A stretch of 64,000 nt of DNA from Paludibacteraceae bacterium (GCA_017550335.1 JAFZPM010000039.1:51834-115833), one strand, 5' to 3'. Positions 1-7,899 are shown, counted from the stretch's first letter. Numbers and translations are program-made. The notes: generated by a model not told the origin, from the letters alone.

Positions 1-190
1 GTCTGTTCTGTAAAATGTTTATGCATGAAAGTATAACACTGTACTCTAGGATCAAAATCTTTAAGAAAGGAAAATACTACTCTGCTATCATAGCCTGATG
101 TCAACGGGCAAACCAATTGATAATATTTTGAATATTCTCGTACGATGTTTCTTATCATGGTATTTGATTGCGTCACAACCGCAGAAAGCT
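1..190 (-). pseudogene. Out-of-frame continuation of the asparagine synthase-like gene (ATP-pyrophosphatase domain), cut by window edge
   Basis: Directly after the G tract, in the +1-shifted frame, the minus strand is open to the end of the window. It reads ELSAVVTQSNTMIRNIV, then a segment containing LTSGYDSRVVFSFLKD. This matches the start of the C-terminal synthetase domain of asparagine-synthase-like proteins, where an SGGxDS-type loop binds ATP pyrophosphate. This region is therefore the second half of the same gene. It is not translated with the G count seen here unless frameshifting occurs. Confidence 0.7.
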
Positions 191-805
191 CCCCCCCCCC
201 CCCTGTATTGGCCGAATATTTAAAGGAACACGAACCGTCTTCCTGTCTGAAATGCATAAATAATGATTGGGTAATAGTGCGCTAATTTCTTTATACATTG
301 TCACATTCCAAGGTAATGCCTGTGACAAACTTGCTCCTGATCTGATCTGTTTCATGTGTTCAGAAACTTGACAGTGAAGGGTTTCTGCCACCATTTTGTC
401 TGTGGATGCAACACATAGAGGTAATCCTATATTATTGCTATAATTTATCTGTAATGATGTGGTTGCGTCACCCCAAATGAATCCATGTGTTCCATCATAA
501 TATATTATCATATATTTGCCCGCAAATCTATTACAGAAACAATATACTTCATGTATACTATCATCTACTGAAAGTATGGCTTGAGGTACATCTTCACGTT
601 CTATTTCAGCACGTGAATCAATACAAAAGCCAACAACCGCTAGTTCCTTGTTCCCTGATTTTGCAGTCAACACATCTGTCCCTTTTGTATAATTCACTAT
701 TACTTTTAGTCCTATAAACTCATAGTGATTTGAAAAGTCTGATATCTCATGATCTGAAACCAAATAGGTGAACTTTGCATCATTTATTTCCATTGTTTCT
801 TCCAT
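173..805 (-). CDS. Asparagine synthase-like protein, N-terminal part, frame ends just after a 13-G tract
   Basis: The 210 residues resemble the amidotransferase-like N-terminal domain of asparagine synthase-related proteins, with a run ending NRFAGKYMIIYYD followed by a GDAT segment and a later LPNHYL motif. There is no Cys at position 2, so glutaminase activity is not expected. The frame reads through a 13-G homopolymer and stops eight codons before the ATP-pyrophosphatase half would begin. One extra G (or two fewer) restores a frame that continues to the window edge with a PP-loop-like motif, TSGYDSR. In this family such proteins often sit in capsule or surface-glycan loci, but no glycan genes are visible here because the window ends. 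The break could be phase variation, true decay or a sequencing error in the homopolymer. Start chosen at the first ATG; a second Met follows at residue 5. Confidence 0.6.
   Translation of the reverse strand: MEETMEINDAKFTYLVSDHEISDFSNHYEFIGLKVIVNYTKGTDVLTAKSGNKELAVVGFCIDSRAEIEREDVPQAILSVDDSIHEVYCFCNRFAGKYMIIYYDGTHGFIWGDATTSLQINYSNNIGLPLCVASTDKMVAETLHCQVSEHMKQIRSGASLSQALPWNVTMYKEISALLPNHYLCISDRKTVRVPLNIRPIQGGGGSFLRL
191..203. repeat. 13-bp poly-C (poly-G on the coding strand) tract inside a coding region
   Basis: Thirteen consecutive C on the + strand, read as G13 in the asparagine-synthase-like gene. It encodes four Gly in the current frame and lies exactly at the junction of the two domains. 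Tracts of this length slip readily during replication. Lengths of 8, 11 or 14 G would join both halves; 13 G separates them. Confidence 0.9.
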
Positions 806-899
806 TAGTTTGGTTTTTAAGAAGTTGTTTGAATTTATAGTTTTTTTTACAAATGCCCCAAGTTGACGAGGCGGACATCGGTGGACACTGTCTCCTTCC

Positions 900-1604
900 T
901 TATTTCTTCAGGTATGCCTTCCGCTCCTCTTCCGGGAATTTCTCGATGGCGTATCTCAAGGCGGTCCTTGGCATTGTCTGGCAGCGGGTGGAGAGGTACT
1001 CTTTTAGCTTTCCGATATCCTTCTTCCCCGCCTCCCTCAGAAGCCAACCCGTCGCTTTCTGGATGAGGTCGTGCGGGTGGTGGAGCAGTATGTCCGCTAT
1101 TCGGAAGGTGTCGTCAGTCTCGCCGTTGCGGATGAACTTCATGGTGCTGACGATGCCGATGCGTTGCTCCCAGATGGTCTTGCCCTTCTCCGCCAATTCG
1201 TAGAGTAGGGCACGGTCCTTGTCGAGGAGCCACGTGCCGATGATCTCGTAGCAGGTGAGGTCGACGAGGTCCCAGTTGTTGATGTGGGCGGTGTGGGTGA
1301 GGTAGAAATCCACGCATCTCTTCTGCGTGTCGGGGTCGCCTTTCGCATGGCTGAAGATCTGTATGAGTATCAGCAGGGCTGCTAGGCGGATTTCGTGGTA
1401 GGGGGAGGCGACGCACTCCTCCAATTCGTCGAAGCTGGTGCTCTTCCATCGCTGCTTGACGATCTCCCTGGTCGTGGGCACCTTGATTCCCAGGAAGAGG
1501 TCTCCCTCCCCGTATTGTCCCGGACCTGTCTTGAAGAAGCGGGAGAGGTGGCGGGCTTGCGCTTCGTCCTTGTGTGCCATCAGTATGTTCGCCAGTTCGC
1601 TCAT
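900..1604 (-). CDS. AlkD-like DNA alkylation repair protein
   Basis: 234 residues of helical-repeat type, matching the DNA alkylation repair (AlkD) family. These enzymes excise alkylated bases such as 3-methyladenine and 7-methylguanine using tandem HEAT-like repeats. Recognisable segments are FLGIKVPTTREIVK near residue 40, HINNWDLVDLTCYEIIG near 107 (the NNWDLVD stretch is a family hallmark with a catalytic Asp) and RRNG/IRNGETDDTF near 155. Length is normal for the family. It lies 18 bp downstream of the secreted protein gene on the same strand and is probably co-transcribed with it. It is cytoplasmic. Confidence 0.88.
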   Translation of the reverse strand: MSELANILMAHKDEAQARHLSRFFKTGPGQYGEGDLFLGIKVPTTREIVKQRWKSTSFDELEECVASPYHEIRLAALLILIQIFSHAKGDPDTQKRCVDFYLTHTAHINNWDLVDLTCYEIIGTWLLDKDRALLYELAEKGKTIWEQRIGIVSTMKFIRNGETDDTFRIADILLHHPHDLIQKATGWLLREAGKKDIGKLKEYLSTRCQTMPRTALRYAIEKFPEEERKAYLKK

Positions 1605-1622
1605 GCTCTCTGTGGGTCGTGC

Positions 1623-2726
1623 TTATTTGTTCTTTTTGATGAAATCCTGCATCTTTTGGCACAGGACGTCCATTTTCCCTTTATTCCCCTTGGCGTTGTA
1701 GATTCTGGTGAACTCCTCGTGGAACTCGATGAACGTCAGTTTGCCGCATCTCTTGTTCTTGCCGTTGTAGCTGCAAAGACGGTTTTCCAGTTCGATTTGG
1801 TATAGTTCGTTGCCCCCTTTCTCTTTGCAGTATGCCAAGTAGAGGGAGGAGCAGAGGAAGTCCCTGAAACATTCATCCTTTTTGCCCGATCCTTTCAGGG
1901 AATGGTCGATGAAGGGTTGGCAGAGGGATTGGAAGAACGGGTGTCCGCATTTAGCGTTCGCATGGCAGTTCCAACTGTCGTAGACTGTGCCGCAACCTGT
2001 CTGGAACAGTGTGCTCGCCTTCTTTTTGTTCTCGTAGGTACGGATGGTATGGCGGAAGTCGAATGGAGAGACTTTGGCGGTGATGTACACGTATGATTCC
2101 TTCGTCTTGCCGTTCAGCCAATTGAACTGTGCGTTGATGCATTGGTCTGCCCATGTGAGGTAGGCGGTGATGTGAGGGGCCAATTCCTCGATGTTGTTGT
2201 CATAGCGGATGACGCTGGCGAACTCTTCCAGCATGGGCAACGCTATCTTCATGAGGGAGTCCCCTTTGTTGCTTACGCCTGTGTAGCGGGAGTCTTTCTC
2301 GATATGTCCTGATTTGTAGCGGTAGAAGTAGGAGGCGGCGCTCAATTCGCTCAGGTCATTCTCCACGGTGTTCAGCCAATCCACGATCTTGTAGCTTGTG
2401 TACTTCGCGGTGTTGATGGTGCTGATGGTGGCGCTATATAGGTTGGAATGGTCCCATGGGGAAGAGAATTCGATCTCCTCGTTGGTGCTCTTGCGCTGGC
2501 TCTCGTTCTGGTAGGTGCGTATGGAGTTCGCCAGCATGAGGAATCCGTTCACGTTCGAGAATTCGATGTTGGAGTAGCTGCTTTTGAAGAACTCGTCCTC
2601 CCGCCAGTATTTGTTCACTTCGTCGGTCGGTTTGCTTTGCGCCGATAGGCCTTGGCATCCGATGACTACTAACGCCGCGAAGAGAAATGCCTTTTTCACC
2701 CTTGTTGTTTGTCTGACTCTATTCAT
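1623..2726 (-). CDS. Exported protein of unknown function
   Basis: 367 residues with a clear signal peptide: basic MNRVRQTTRVKK, a hydrophobic core, then a GLSAQ-S cleavage site near residue 30. The mature part is mixed helical, charged and Cys-containing, including a CGTVYDSWNCHANAKCGH stretch (residues about 245-262) and later CFRDFLCSS and LCSYNGKNKRCG segments. These Cys could form disulfides in the periplasm. I do not recognise the family. It heads a probable two-gene unit with the AlkD-like gene 18 bp downstream, although no functional link is obvious. No TAnnTTTG promoter was found just upstream. Confidence 0.75.
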   Translation of the reverse strand: MNRVRQTTRVKKAFLFAALVVIGCQGLSAQSKPTDEVNKYWREDEFFKSSYSNIEFSNVNGFLMLANSIRTYQNESQRKSTNEEIEFSSPWDHSNLYSATISTINTAKYTSYKIVDWLNTVENDLSELSAASYFYRYKSGHIEKDSRYTGVSNKGDSLMKIALPMLEEFASVIRYDNNIEELAPHITAYLTWADQCINAQFNWLNGKTKESYVYITAKVSPFDFRHTIRTYENKKKASTLFQTGCGTVYDSWNCHANAKCGHPFFQSLCQPFIDHSLKGSGKKDECFRDFLCSSLYLAYCKEKGGNELYQIELENRLCSYNGKNKRCGKLTFIEFHEEFTRIYNAKGNKGKMDVLCQKMQDFIKKNK

Positions 2727-2905
2727 GGTATTGGACTCTTATTTGTTAGATATACTATACGCTCACTTTCATACTGCAATATTCGCTATTTTTATCGATT
2801 TTTCCAACTGCCAATTGCCTATTTTGTCTTGATGATTGATATTTTTATATGAATCTAAATAAATGTGTGTTCTGTGAAAAAATAAAAATAAAATAGTCTT
2901 TTTGT

Positions 2906-2936
2906 TTTGTCAAATGAGAAATCGGACATATCTTTG
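2906..2936 (+). promoter_or_regulatory. Bacteroidota-type promoter ahead of a short terminated transcript
   Basis: TTTG at 2906-2909, 19 nt spacer, then TATCTTTG at 2929-2936, a perfect match to TAnnTTTG. Transcription would start near 2943. No gene follows; a terminator lies about 40-75 nt downstream. Confidence 0.55.
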
Positions 2937-2942
2937 TGACGC

Positions 2943-3019
2943 AAACAAAACAGGTAGATTTTTTCATAGTTAAGGTGGGTGTGCAGAAGTCGGGAGATTT
3001 TTGCACACTAATTTTTTTT
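2943..3019 (+). ncRNA. Candidate small RNA of about 77 nt
   Basis: The interval starts at the predicted transcription start of a good promoter. It ends in an intrinsic terminator whose 12-bp stem (2979-2990 pairing with 2997-3008, two G-U pairs, loop CGGGAG) is followed by T8 at 3012-3019. There is no ATG in between and no convincing ORF. It resembles no RNA family known to me. It could instead be an attenuated leader whose downstream gene was lost when the IS element inserted just beyond. Confidence 0.4.
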
Positions 3020-3131
3020 GTCCCAATCGTAGCGGTGGACGATTTGTTCCCGGCAACGCCTTCCCCTTATGAGGCCACTTTAAGTGAAATGTACGCGAAA
3101 ACTTTTTGCTTTTTGCGAAAATATTTTATAT

Positions 3132-3755
3132 ACCTGTTGGATGAATTAGAATAATGCATATTTAACTTGTCCTATGGGTTTGTTTTTGAGAAAATTAAAA
3201 TATTGCAGTAATGTGAAGGCCGCCACTTTAGCCGCCATTCTTGTGAAGATGCCTGAAGTTTTCTTAGCATAATTTCGAATCATCATAAAATGGTCGTTCA
3301 TTCGGGAAAAGACCGTCTCGATTCTCTTTCTAAAACGTTTGTAAGTTCATGAAGGAGCAGTCCAGTTCTTTTGGTTCAGTCGGTAAGGTACATCAAGGGT
3401 GATGTTTGCGGTTTCGAACAAGTTCAGCTGGACAGGGGCACTTAAATAGCCATTGTCGCCGTGGATCAAGCAATCGTGGTAATCCCTTTGTGCGTCTTTA
3501 AGATATTGTAGGTCATGCACATTGGCCGCAGTCATATCATAGGATTGGATGACACCGTATCTCGCCACATTTCCCTTCTCGTTTACATGATTTCCTGCGA
3601 ATTGCTTGCAAATTTCAAGGATTTTTCTAAAATTTGTAATGAAGTTGCGCATGTCTAAGACAATGGTATCTGTTTTATTTTTACACTACTAAAATATTAA
3701 AAATCAGTGGAATGCGCAATTTCTTGTTATTGTAAATTTAATTCAACCAACAGGT
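3132..3755 (-). mobile_element. IS982-family remnant with both terminal inverted repeats
   Basis: The 624-bp segment is bounded by 17-bp inverted repeats: ACCTGTTGGATGAATTA at 3132-3148 and its complement, with one mismatch, at 3739-3755. Inside lies a transposase related to IS982 with an internal deletion and a nonsense codon. Full-length IS982 elements are near 1 kb, so roughly the central third is missing. No clear target-site duplication was seen. Confidence 0.75.
3146..3652 (-). pseudogene. Broken IS982-type transposase
   Basis: The N-terminal piece (ILEICKQFAGN, VNEKGNVARYG) resembles the first ~40 residues of IS982 transposases. It is joined directly to the C-terminal part (DMTAANVHDLQYLKD, GDNGYLSAPVQLNLFETAN, DVPYRLNQKNW), so the middle, with most of the catalytic core, is deleted. 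An in-frame TGA at 3344-3346 interrupts the rest. The same frame then continues with RKRIETVFSRMND, MMIRNYAKKTSG and PIGQVKYALF to a TAA inside the left inverted repeat, which is a normal arrangement for this family. It cannot make active transposase. Confidence 0.8.
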
Positions 3756-3781
3756 CTAAATAAGAATGAGATTAGGAAGTA

Positions 3782-4279
3782 ATGGTGAAGCCAGCTGGAA
3801 ATAAAATGTTTTTCCTATTATTTTTCATAATGGGTTTTAATGCTATTCTTGTTATTGTGTATATTGTCCATAAAGCAAGAGAGGAGAAGAGTATTAATTA
3901 CTCAGAAGCAGAATATATGGAAATGACGAATTATCAGGTTGAGGCTACAGATATTGTGTTAATGAAAAAAATGGGTGCAAGACATGTGTATAAGGCTAAA
4001 ATAACATCAATTGACATCAAACAGAAATACGATTCTCCCATATACTCCATTTTGTGTGACACGGCAAAAATGAGTATGTATTTCTTCTATGACAATGGAG
4101 ATTATGGTGCATCATTGCCATCAGATATAGATACCTTAGTTTTTGTTTTTAACAATAAAGAAAAGGAAGTGAGATTAAAATCATCAGGTCAAATAATAGC
4201 TCCTATTAAACCAATTTATTATTTATATAGAAAAAGTGAGTTCAATAAATATATTACTGTGAATACAATACGATTGTAA
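3782..4279 (+). CDS. Hypothetical membrane-anchored protein
   Basis: 165 residues with one N-terminal transmembrane helix (about residues 9-30, FFLLFFIMGFNAILVIVYIV) and a soluble remainder rich in Lys, Tyr and Ile. The N-terminus is short and the helix is not followed by a good signal-peptidase site, so a membrane anchor with a periplasmic domain is likely. No recognised domain. It starts 26 bp after the IS remnant, and its own promoter is not evident. The A+T-rich codon use differs from the GAG/AAG/TTC-rich housekeeping genes in this window and suggests acquired DNA. Confidence 0.6.
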   Translation: MVKPAGNKMFFLLFFIMGFNAILVIVYIVHKAREEKSINYSEAEYMEMTNYQVEATDIVLMKKMGARHVYKAKITSIDIKQKYDSPIYSILCDTAKMSMYFFYDNGDYGASLPSDIDTLVFVFNNKEKEVRLKSSGQIIAPIKPIYYLYRKSEFNKYITVNTIRL

Positions 4280-4288
4280 TTAAAAGAG

Positions 4289-4319
4289 TTGGAGAGCCTT
4301 CTATAATATCATATATTTG
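4289..4319 (+). promoter_or_regulatory. Promoter for the TonB-domain lipoprotein
   Basis: TTG at 4289-4291, 20 nt, then TATATTTG at 4312-4319. The ATG follows 28 nt later. Confidence 0.6.
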
Positions 4320-4347
4320 TTTACGAACATATATAAACACCTCGCTT

Positions 4348-6084
4348 ATGCAAAAATGTAATTTCACAATTATCTCTATAACATTACTTGCTCTACTAGC
4401 AAGTGCTTGTACAGACACGACAAAAGATACGGTTAAAGACTCATCAAAAGAGACAACGATAATAAGCGGCAAGATATGTGACATGGAAGGGAACAATCTT
4501 ACCGATGTTACCGTAATCTCCGGAGACAAACAAATCAAAACTGACTCTACCGGACTTTTCTCTCTCGACGTCGACACCCTCATCGGAAATCGTTGTGTGT
4601 TGCGGATTCAGAAAGAAGGTTACTTCGACCGAATCTATTCAAAAAAGGCGACCGACACGATCAATTATCCTATTCAATTGATAAAGAAGGAGCAGTCGAA
4701 ATTTGTGACATTAAAAAGATTCGATGCTAAAGAAGGTGCCATGATTGAAGCCAACGGTGCAACCGTCACAATTCCAAAATCGGGGGTAGTAAAAAGCGAT
4801 GGATCCGACTATAACGGAACTGTTGACATCGCCGTCGTCTACTTATCTCCGATAGGTGCTCCAGCGATGAATCCTCTTATGCCGGGTGCCGACCTTATGG
4901 CTATCGCAAGTGATGGAGATACAGTTCCGCTAATCTCTTATGGCATGGTGAATGTGGAGATGACCGACGAGGAGGGAAATCCACTGCAGTTGAAAGAGGG
5001 TTGTGAAGCCAACTTGAAGTATCCAGCACCCAAAGGATTCAGCAGTCACGACACTATTCCACTTTGGTATTTCAACGAAGAAAACGGACTGTGGATTGAA
5101 GAGGGATACTCAACCAGACAAGGAGACAACTATGTAGGGTCTGTCAAACATTTCACCTGGTGGAATTGTGATATCAAATTGAAAAATGGAGCGAAGATTC
5201 GCTGTCGTCTTAAAAACTATCCCTACGGAATAGTCAGTATCTATGCATCACCAGATTCCATTAAAGCTTGGGTAAACAACGAAACTATCCAATCCAACAT
5301 GTTTGCCTATAGATTATTTTCCATTGCAGGCGTACAAATGCCGGCGCTTAACCCGGGAGAATTATTAGACACGACCATCGTTTTCAATAAAATAATTCTT
5401 CATGATGTCAACGGCAAAACTTTATCATATGAGAAATTCAAGATTAACGACGTAATATATCGTACAGACGAAAACGGCACATTCGCTGTCCCTTTAGACA
5501 TGAATAAAACCACCACAATAAAGTTTCAGAACTACGAAACTGAAACCATTTCCAAGGACAATTTTGATGCCGATGGCGTTTGTGTCGTAGTATGTAAGCT
5601 GTTGAAAAAGAATGACATAAATAATAAAAGACAGAAGGCGAAAGACTCAGTTAATCCAATGCCAAAATCAAAGGACACAGAATTCGTATCAAAGGACACA
5701 AATAACATTAAAGAAAAAACAGAAGACGAATGGAGCGATAAAAAAGTCTTTGATGAGGGAGGAGGTGGTAGCTCTAGAAGCAGTAGCTTTAGGTTCCGTA
5801 CGAATTATCCATCCAAATGTGCGGAGTCTGGAATCCAAGGAGTCGTCTACATCGAAGTTACAATTGAACCTGATGGCACTATTTCTGATCCAAAAATCGT
5901 AAAATCTATTCAGAAAAGAGGAAAGAATGGCTCAATAGTTGAGCCCAAAGACGAAGATTTTAAGCTCTTAGAAGAAGAAGCCCTCCGTGCTATAAAACTC
6001 GCAAAAATATCTATAGGCAATGGTTCTTATTCCGATCGTCCAAGAAGGGTTTTCCCACTAAGTTTTTGGCTTCTAGAACCGTGA
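4348..6084 (+). CDS. Lipoprotein with carboxypeptidase-like regulatory domain and C-terminal TonB domain
   Basis: 578 residues. The signal sequence ends in a lipobox, LASAC (Cys21). Residues about 35-110 form a carboxypeptidase-D regulatory-like beta domain (SGKICDMEGNNLTDVTVIS, DSTGLFSLDV). Residues about 130-280 form a larger beta domain with GATVTIPKSGVV and an HFTWWNCD end. A second short regulatory-like segment lies near 365-420. A Lys/Asp/Ser-rich linker (about 425-475) leads to a TonB C-terminal domain (residues about 485-578): GIQGVVYIEVTIEPDGTISD is the usual signature, followed by EALRAIK. Normal TonB is held by an N-terminal helix in the inner membrane; a lipid-anchored form is unusual. 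It may be a periplasmic or outer-membrane adaptor rather than an energy transducer. Function is inferred from domains only. Confidence 0.78.
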   Translation: MQKCNFTIISITLLALLASACTDTTKDTVKDSSKETTIISGKICDMEGNNLTDVTVISGDKQIKTDSTGLFSLDVDTLIGNRCVLRIQKEGYFDRIYSKKATDTINYPIQLIKKEQSKFVTLKRFDAKEGAMIEANGATVTIPKSGVVKSDGSDYNGTVDIAVVYLSPIGAPAMNPLMPGADLMAIASDGDTVPLISYGMVNVEMTDEEGNPLQLKEGCEANLKYPAPKGFSSHDTIPLWYFNEENGLWIEEGYSTRQGDNYVGSVKHFTWWNCDIKLKNGAKIRCRLKNYPYGIVSIYASPDSIKAWVNNETIQSNMFAYRLFSIAGVQMPALNPGELLDTTIVFNKIILHDVNGKTLSYEKFKINDVIYRTDENGTFAVPLDMNKTTTIKFQNYETETISKDNFDADGVCVVVCKLLKKNDINNKRQKAKDSVNPMPKSKDTEFVSKDTNNIKEKTEDEWSDKKVFDEGGGGSSRSSSFRFRTNYPSKCAESGIQGVVYIEVTIEPDGTISDPKIVKSIQKRGKNGSIVEPKDEDFKLLEEEALRAIKLAKISIGNGSYSDRPRRVFPLSFWLLEP

Positions 6085-6191
6085 TAAAAGGCACAAAAAA
6101 GAGACTTCATTATGGAATGGATTAATACGGGTACAACAACAATTGGATCTGTTATTACGGCATTTTTTTTCAGATAATAAAAATAAAGAAA

Positions 6192-6380
6192 ATGGAGAAG
6201 GAGAAAAGAAATAAAGGATTAATTAGATTAGTTATTATATCCATTATTTTGGATATAATAATTCTTTTGATACTTACTCATGTTGGTTTTAGAGGACGAG
6301 AACCACTTCGTATTGATGAAATCCCTCTGGTAATAGTTGTGTTGTTAGTAATAAATATTTTTCATATTTTTCCCCATTAA
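6192..6380 (+). CDS. Small two-helix membrane protein, hypothetical
   Basis: 62 residues: a basic start (MEKEKRNKG), a hydrophobic helix (residues about 11-27), a short loop with GFRGREPLRIDEIP, and a second helix (about 46-58). The positive-inside pattern fits a real membrane protein. It lies 107 bp after the TonB-domain lipoprotein. The spacer between them holds a 20-codon ORF ending after a T-run that is too short to call. Function unknown. Confidence 0.45.
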   Translation: MEKEKRNKGLIRLVIISIILDIIILLILTHVGFRGREPLRIDEIPLVIVVLLVINIFHIFPH

Positions 6381-6510
6381 TCGTTATTTTTTTTCGACCT
6401 CGTATAGTAAAACTAATTGTAACTTTGTAAAACCTGGGGAAAATAGATGCCCATAAGTCTATTGATTGGAACGTAATAAACCAAGCACGTCTTGTCAGCC
6501 CCCTGCCACT

Positions 6511-6660
6511 GACAACGGCGAAGCCGTGCCAACCCCCAAGAAAATGATGGGAAAAACAGGAGGAGATATCCGCCTCTACCACGTCGATCACCTCGGCTCC
6601 ACCTCCCTCGTGACGGACATCGACGGCGAGGTGACCCAGCACGTCGCCTACATCCCTTTT
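6511..6660 (+). pseudogene. Fragment of an RHS-repeat core domain
   Basis: About 50 codons give a segment ending RLYHVDHLGSTSLVTDIDG and EVTQHVAYIPF, the hallmark of RHS repeat-associated core proteins (YHxDHLGS...PFG). The normal continuation after PFG is missing and the frame runs into unrelated sequence and a stop at about 6708. No long RHS ORF precedes it; the upstream side is closed within ~50 bp. This is an orphan core fragment left by recombination or decay of an RHS/toxin gene. Confidence 0.7.
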
Positions 6661-6738
6661 CCCCCACAGCATACCCAATGGCACGATGGTGGAGCGACGC
6701 ATTCGTGACATTTGCGAAAAATCCTTATCTTTGTAAGG

Positions 6739-6867
6739 ATGAAAAAAAGAAGCAATATGGGCTTATATCTGAATCCGAATGCGGACGCATTAAAACAAAG
6801 TCTTAGAAATTTGCCTCCTCCGGATAGAAGCCGGGAAGCAATTGCCTTAACGGTTTTTCACATCTAA
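6739..6867 (+). pseudogene. Possible truncated start of an AAA-ATPase-like/PD-(D/E)XK family gene
   Basis: A 42-codon ORF contains MGLYLNPNADALKQSLRN. This resembles the opening MG-x-YLNPGN...F...LRSEIYVDK of the AAA-ATPase-like proteins that are multicopy in Bacteroidota, but it diverges before the DKTGLI motif and stops. A TATCTTTG element lies at 6726-6733, unusually close to the start. It is probably a remnant next to the RHS fragment; a short genuine peptide gene is not excluded. Confidence 0.35.
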
Positions 6868-6903
6868 GTGTTGCTTGTGCCGTGAAAAATCATCTGAATT
6901 TTA

Positions 6904-6911
6904 TAACTTTG
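6904..6911 (+). promoter_or_regulatory. -7 element of the argF' promoter
   Basis: TAACTTTG, matching TAnnTTTG, 34 nt before the ATG. The -33 box is weak (TTG at 6871-6877). Confidence 0.5.
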
Positions 6912-6945
6912 CGGTGAAATGTTTGGTCATTAACAACGAGGAAAA

Positions 6946-7899
6946 ATGAGGAAATTATTGATGGCCCAGGATTTGGGCGACTTGAACAAGGCGGTACAAG
7001 AAGCCTTGGAAATCAAGAAAAACAGATATGCGTATAAGAAGTTGGGTGAGAACAAGACCCTTCTGTGTGTCTTCTTCAACAACAGTCTGCGCACGCGCCT
7101 TAGTACTCAGAAGGCGGGTATGAACTTGGGAATGAACACGATGGTGCTCGACGTGAACCAGGGCGCATGGAAGTTGGAAACGGAGCGTGGCGTCGTTATG
7201 GATGGCGACAAGTCGGAGCATCTGCTCGAAGCCATCCCAGTCATGGCCTCGTTCTGCGATGTGATCGGTGTGCGTTCGTTCGCCCGCTTCGAGAACAAGG
7301 AGTTCGACTATCAGGAGACGATCCTGAACCAATTCATCAAGTACTCGGGCAAACCGGTGTTCAGCATGGAGTCCGCCACCGCCCACCCGTTGCAGGCGTT
7401 CGCCGACCTCATCACCATTGAGGAGTACAAGAAGAAGGAACGTCCGAAGGTGGTCATGACATGGGCCCCTCATCCGCGCGCCCTTCCGCAGGCCGTGCCT
7501 AATTCGTTCGCCGACTTCATGAACGAGGCGAATGTGGACTTCGTCATCACCCATCCGAAGGGTTATGAGCTGAGCGAGAAGTTCGTGCGCAACGCTAAGA
7601 TCGAGTATGACCAGGACAAGGCGTTGGAAGGCGCGGACTTCGTCTATGCGAAGAACTGGTCCGCCTATCAAGATCCTAACTACGGACAAATCCTCAGCAA
7701 GGATATGTCTTGGACGGTAAGCACGGAGAAGATGGCGCTCACCAACAATGCCTATTTCATGCATTGTTTGCCAGTCCGTCGCAACATGATCGTGACGGAC
7801 GATGTGATCGAGAGTCCTCAGTCTCTGGTAATCCCGGAGGCCGCTAACCGTGAGATCTCCGCCGAGACGGTCATCAAACGTATATTGGAATCATTATAA
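6946..7899 (+). CDS. argF': N-succinylornithine (or N-acetylornithine) carbamoyltransferase
   Basis: 317 residues, collinear with the Bacteroides fragilis ArgF' enzyme, which transfers carbamoyl phosphate to N2-succinyl-L-ornithine in an arginine pathway with acylated intermediates. Visible motifs are NNSLRTRLST (carbamoyl-phosphate site), LDVNQGAWKLETERG, TAHPLQAFADL, VMTWAPHPR and HCLPVRRN near the C-terminus. Position 90, where the B. fragilis enzyme has Pro and acetylornithine enzymes have Glu, is Ser here (DGDKSEHLL). A small residue at this site favours succinylornithine from what is known of the family. A TAnnTTTG promoter precedes it, and the Bax-inhibitor-1 gene follows after 17 bp, probably in one transcript. 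Cytoplasmic. Confidence 0.93.
   Translation: MRKLLMAQDLGDLNKAVQEALEIKKNRYAYKKLGENKTLLCVFFNNSLRTRLSTQKAGMNLGMNTMVLDVNQGAWKLETERGVVMDGDKSEHLLEAIPVMASFCDVIGVRSFARFENKEFDYQETILNQFIKYSGKPVFSMESATAHPLQAFADLITIEEYKKKERPKVVMTWAPHPRALPQAVPNSFADFMNEANVDFVITHPKGYELSEKFVRNAKIEYDQDKALEGADFVYAKNWSAYQDPNYGQILSKDMSWTVSTEKMALTNNAYFMHCLPVRRNMIVTDDVIESPQSLVIPEAANREISAETVIKRILESL

Noticed and set aside
2936..3154. 72-codon plus-strand frame ahead of the IS remnant
   Set aside because: It begins with GTG at the promoter itself, before the predicted transcription start, reads through a strong terminator and ends inside the IS inverted repeat.
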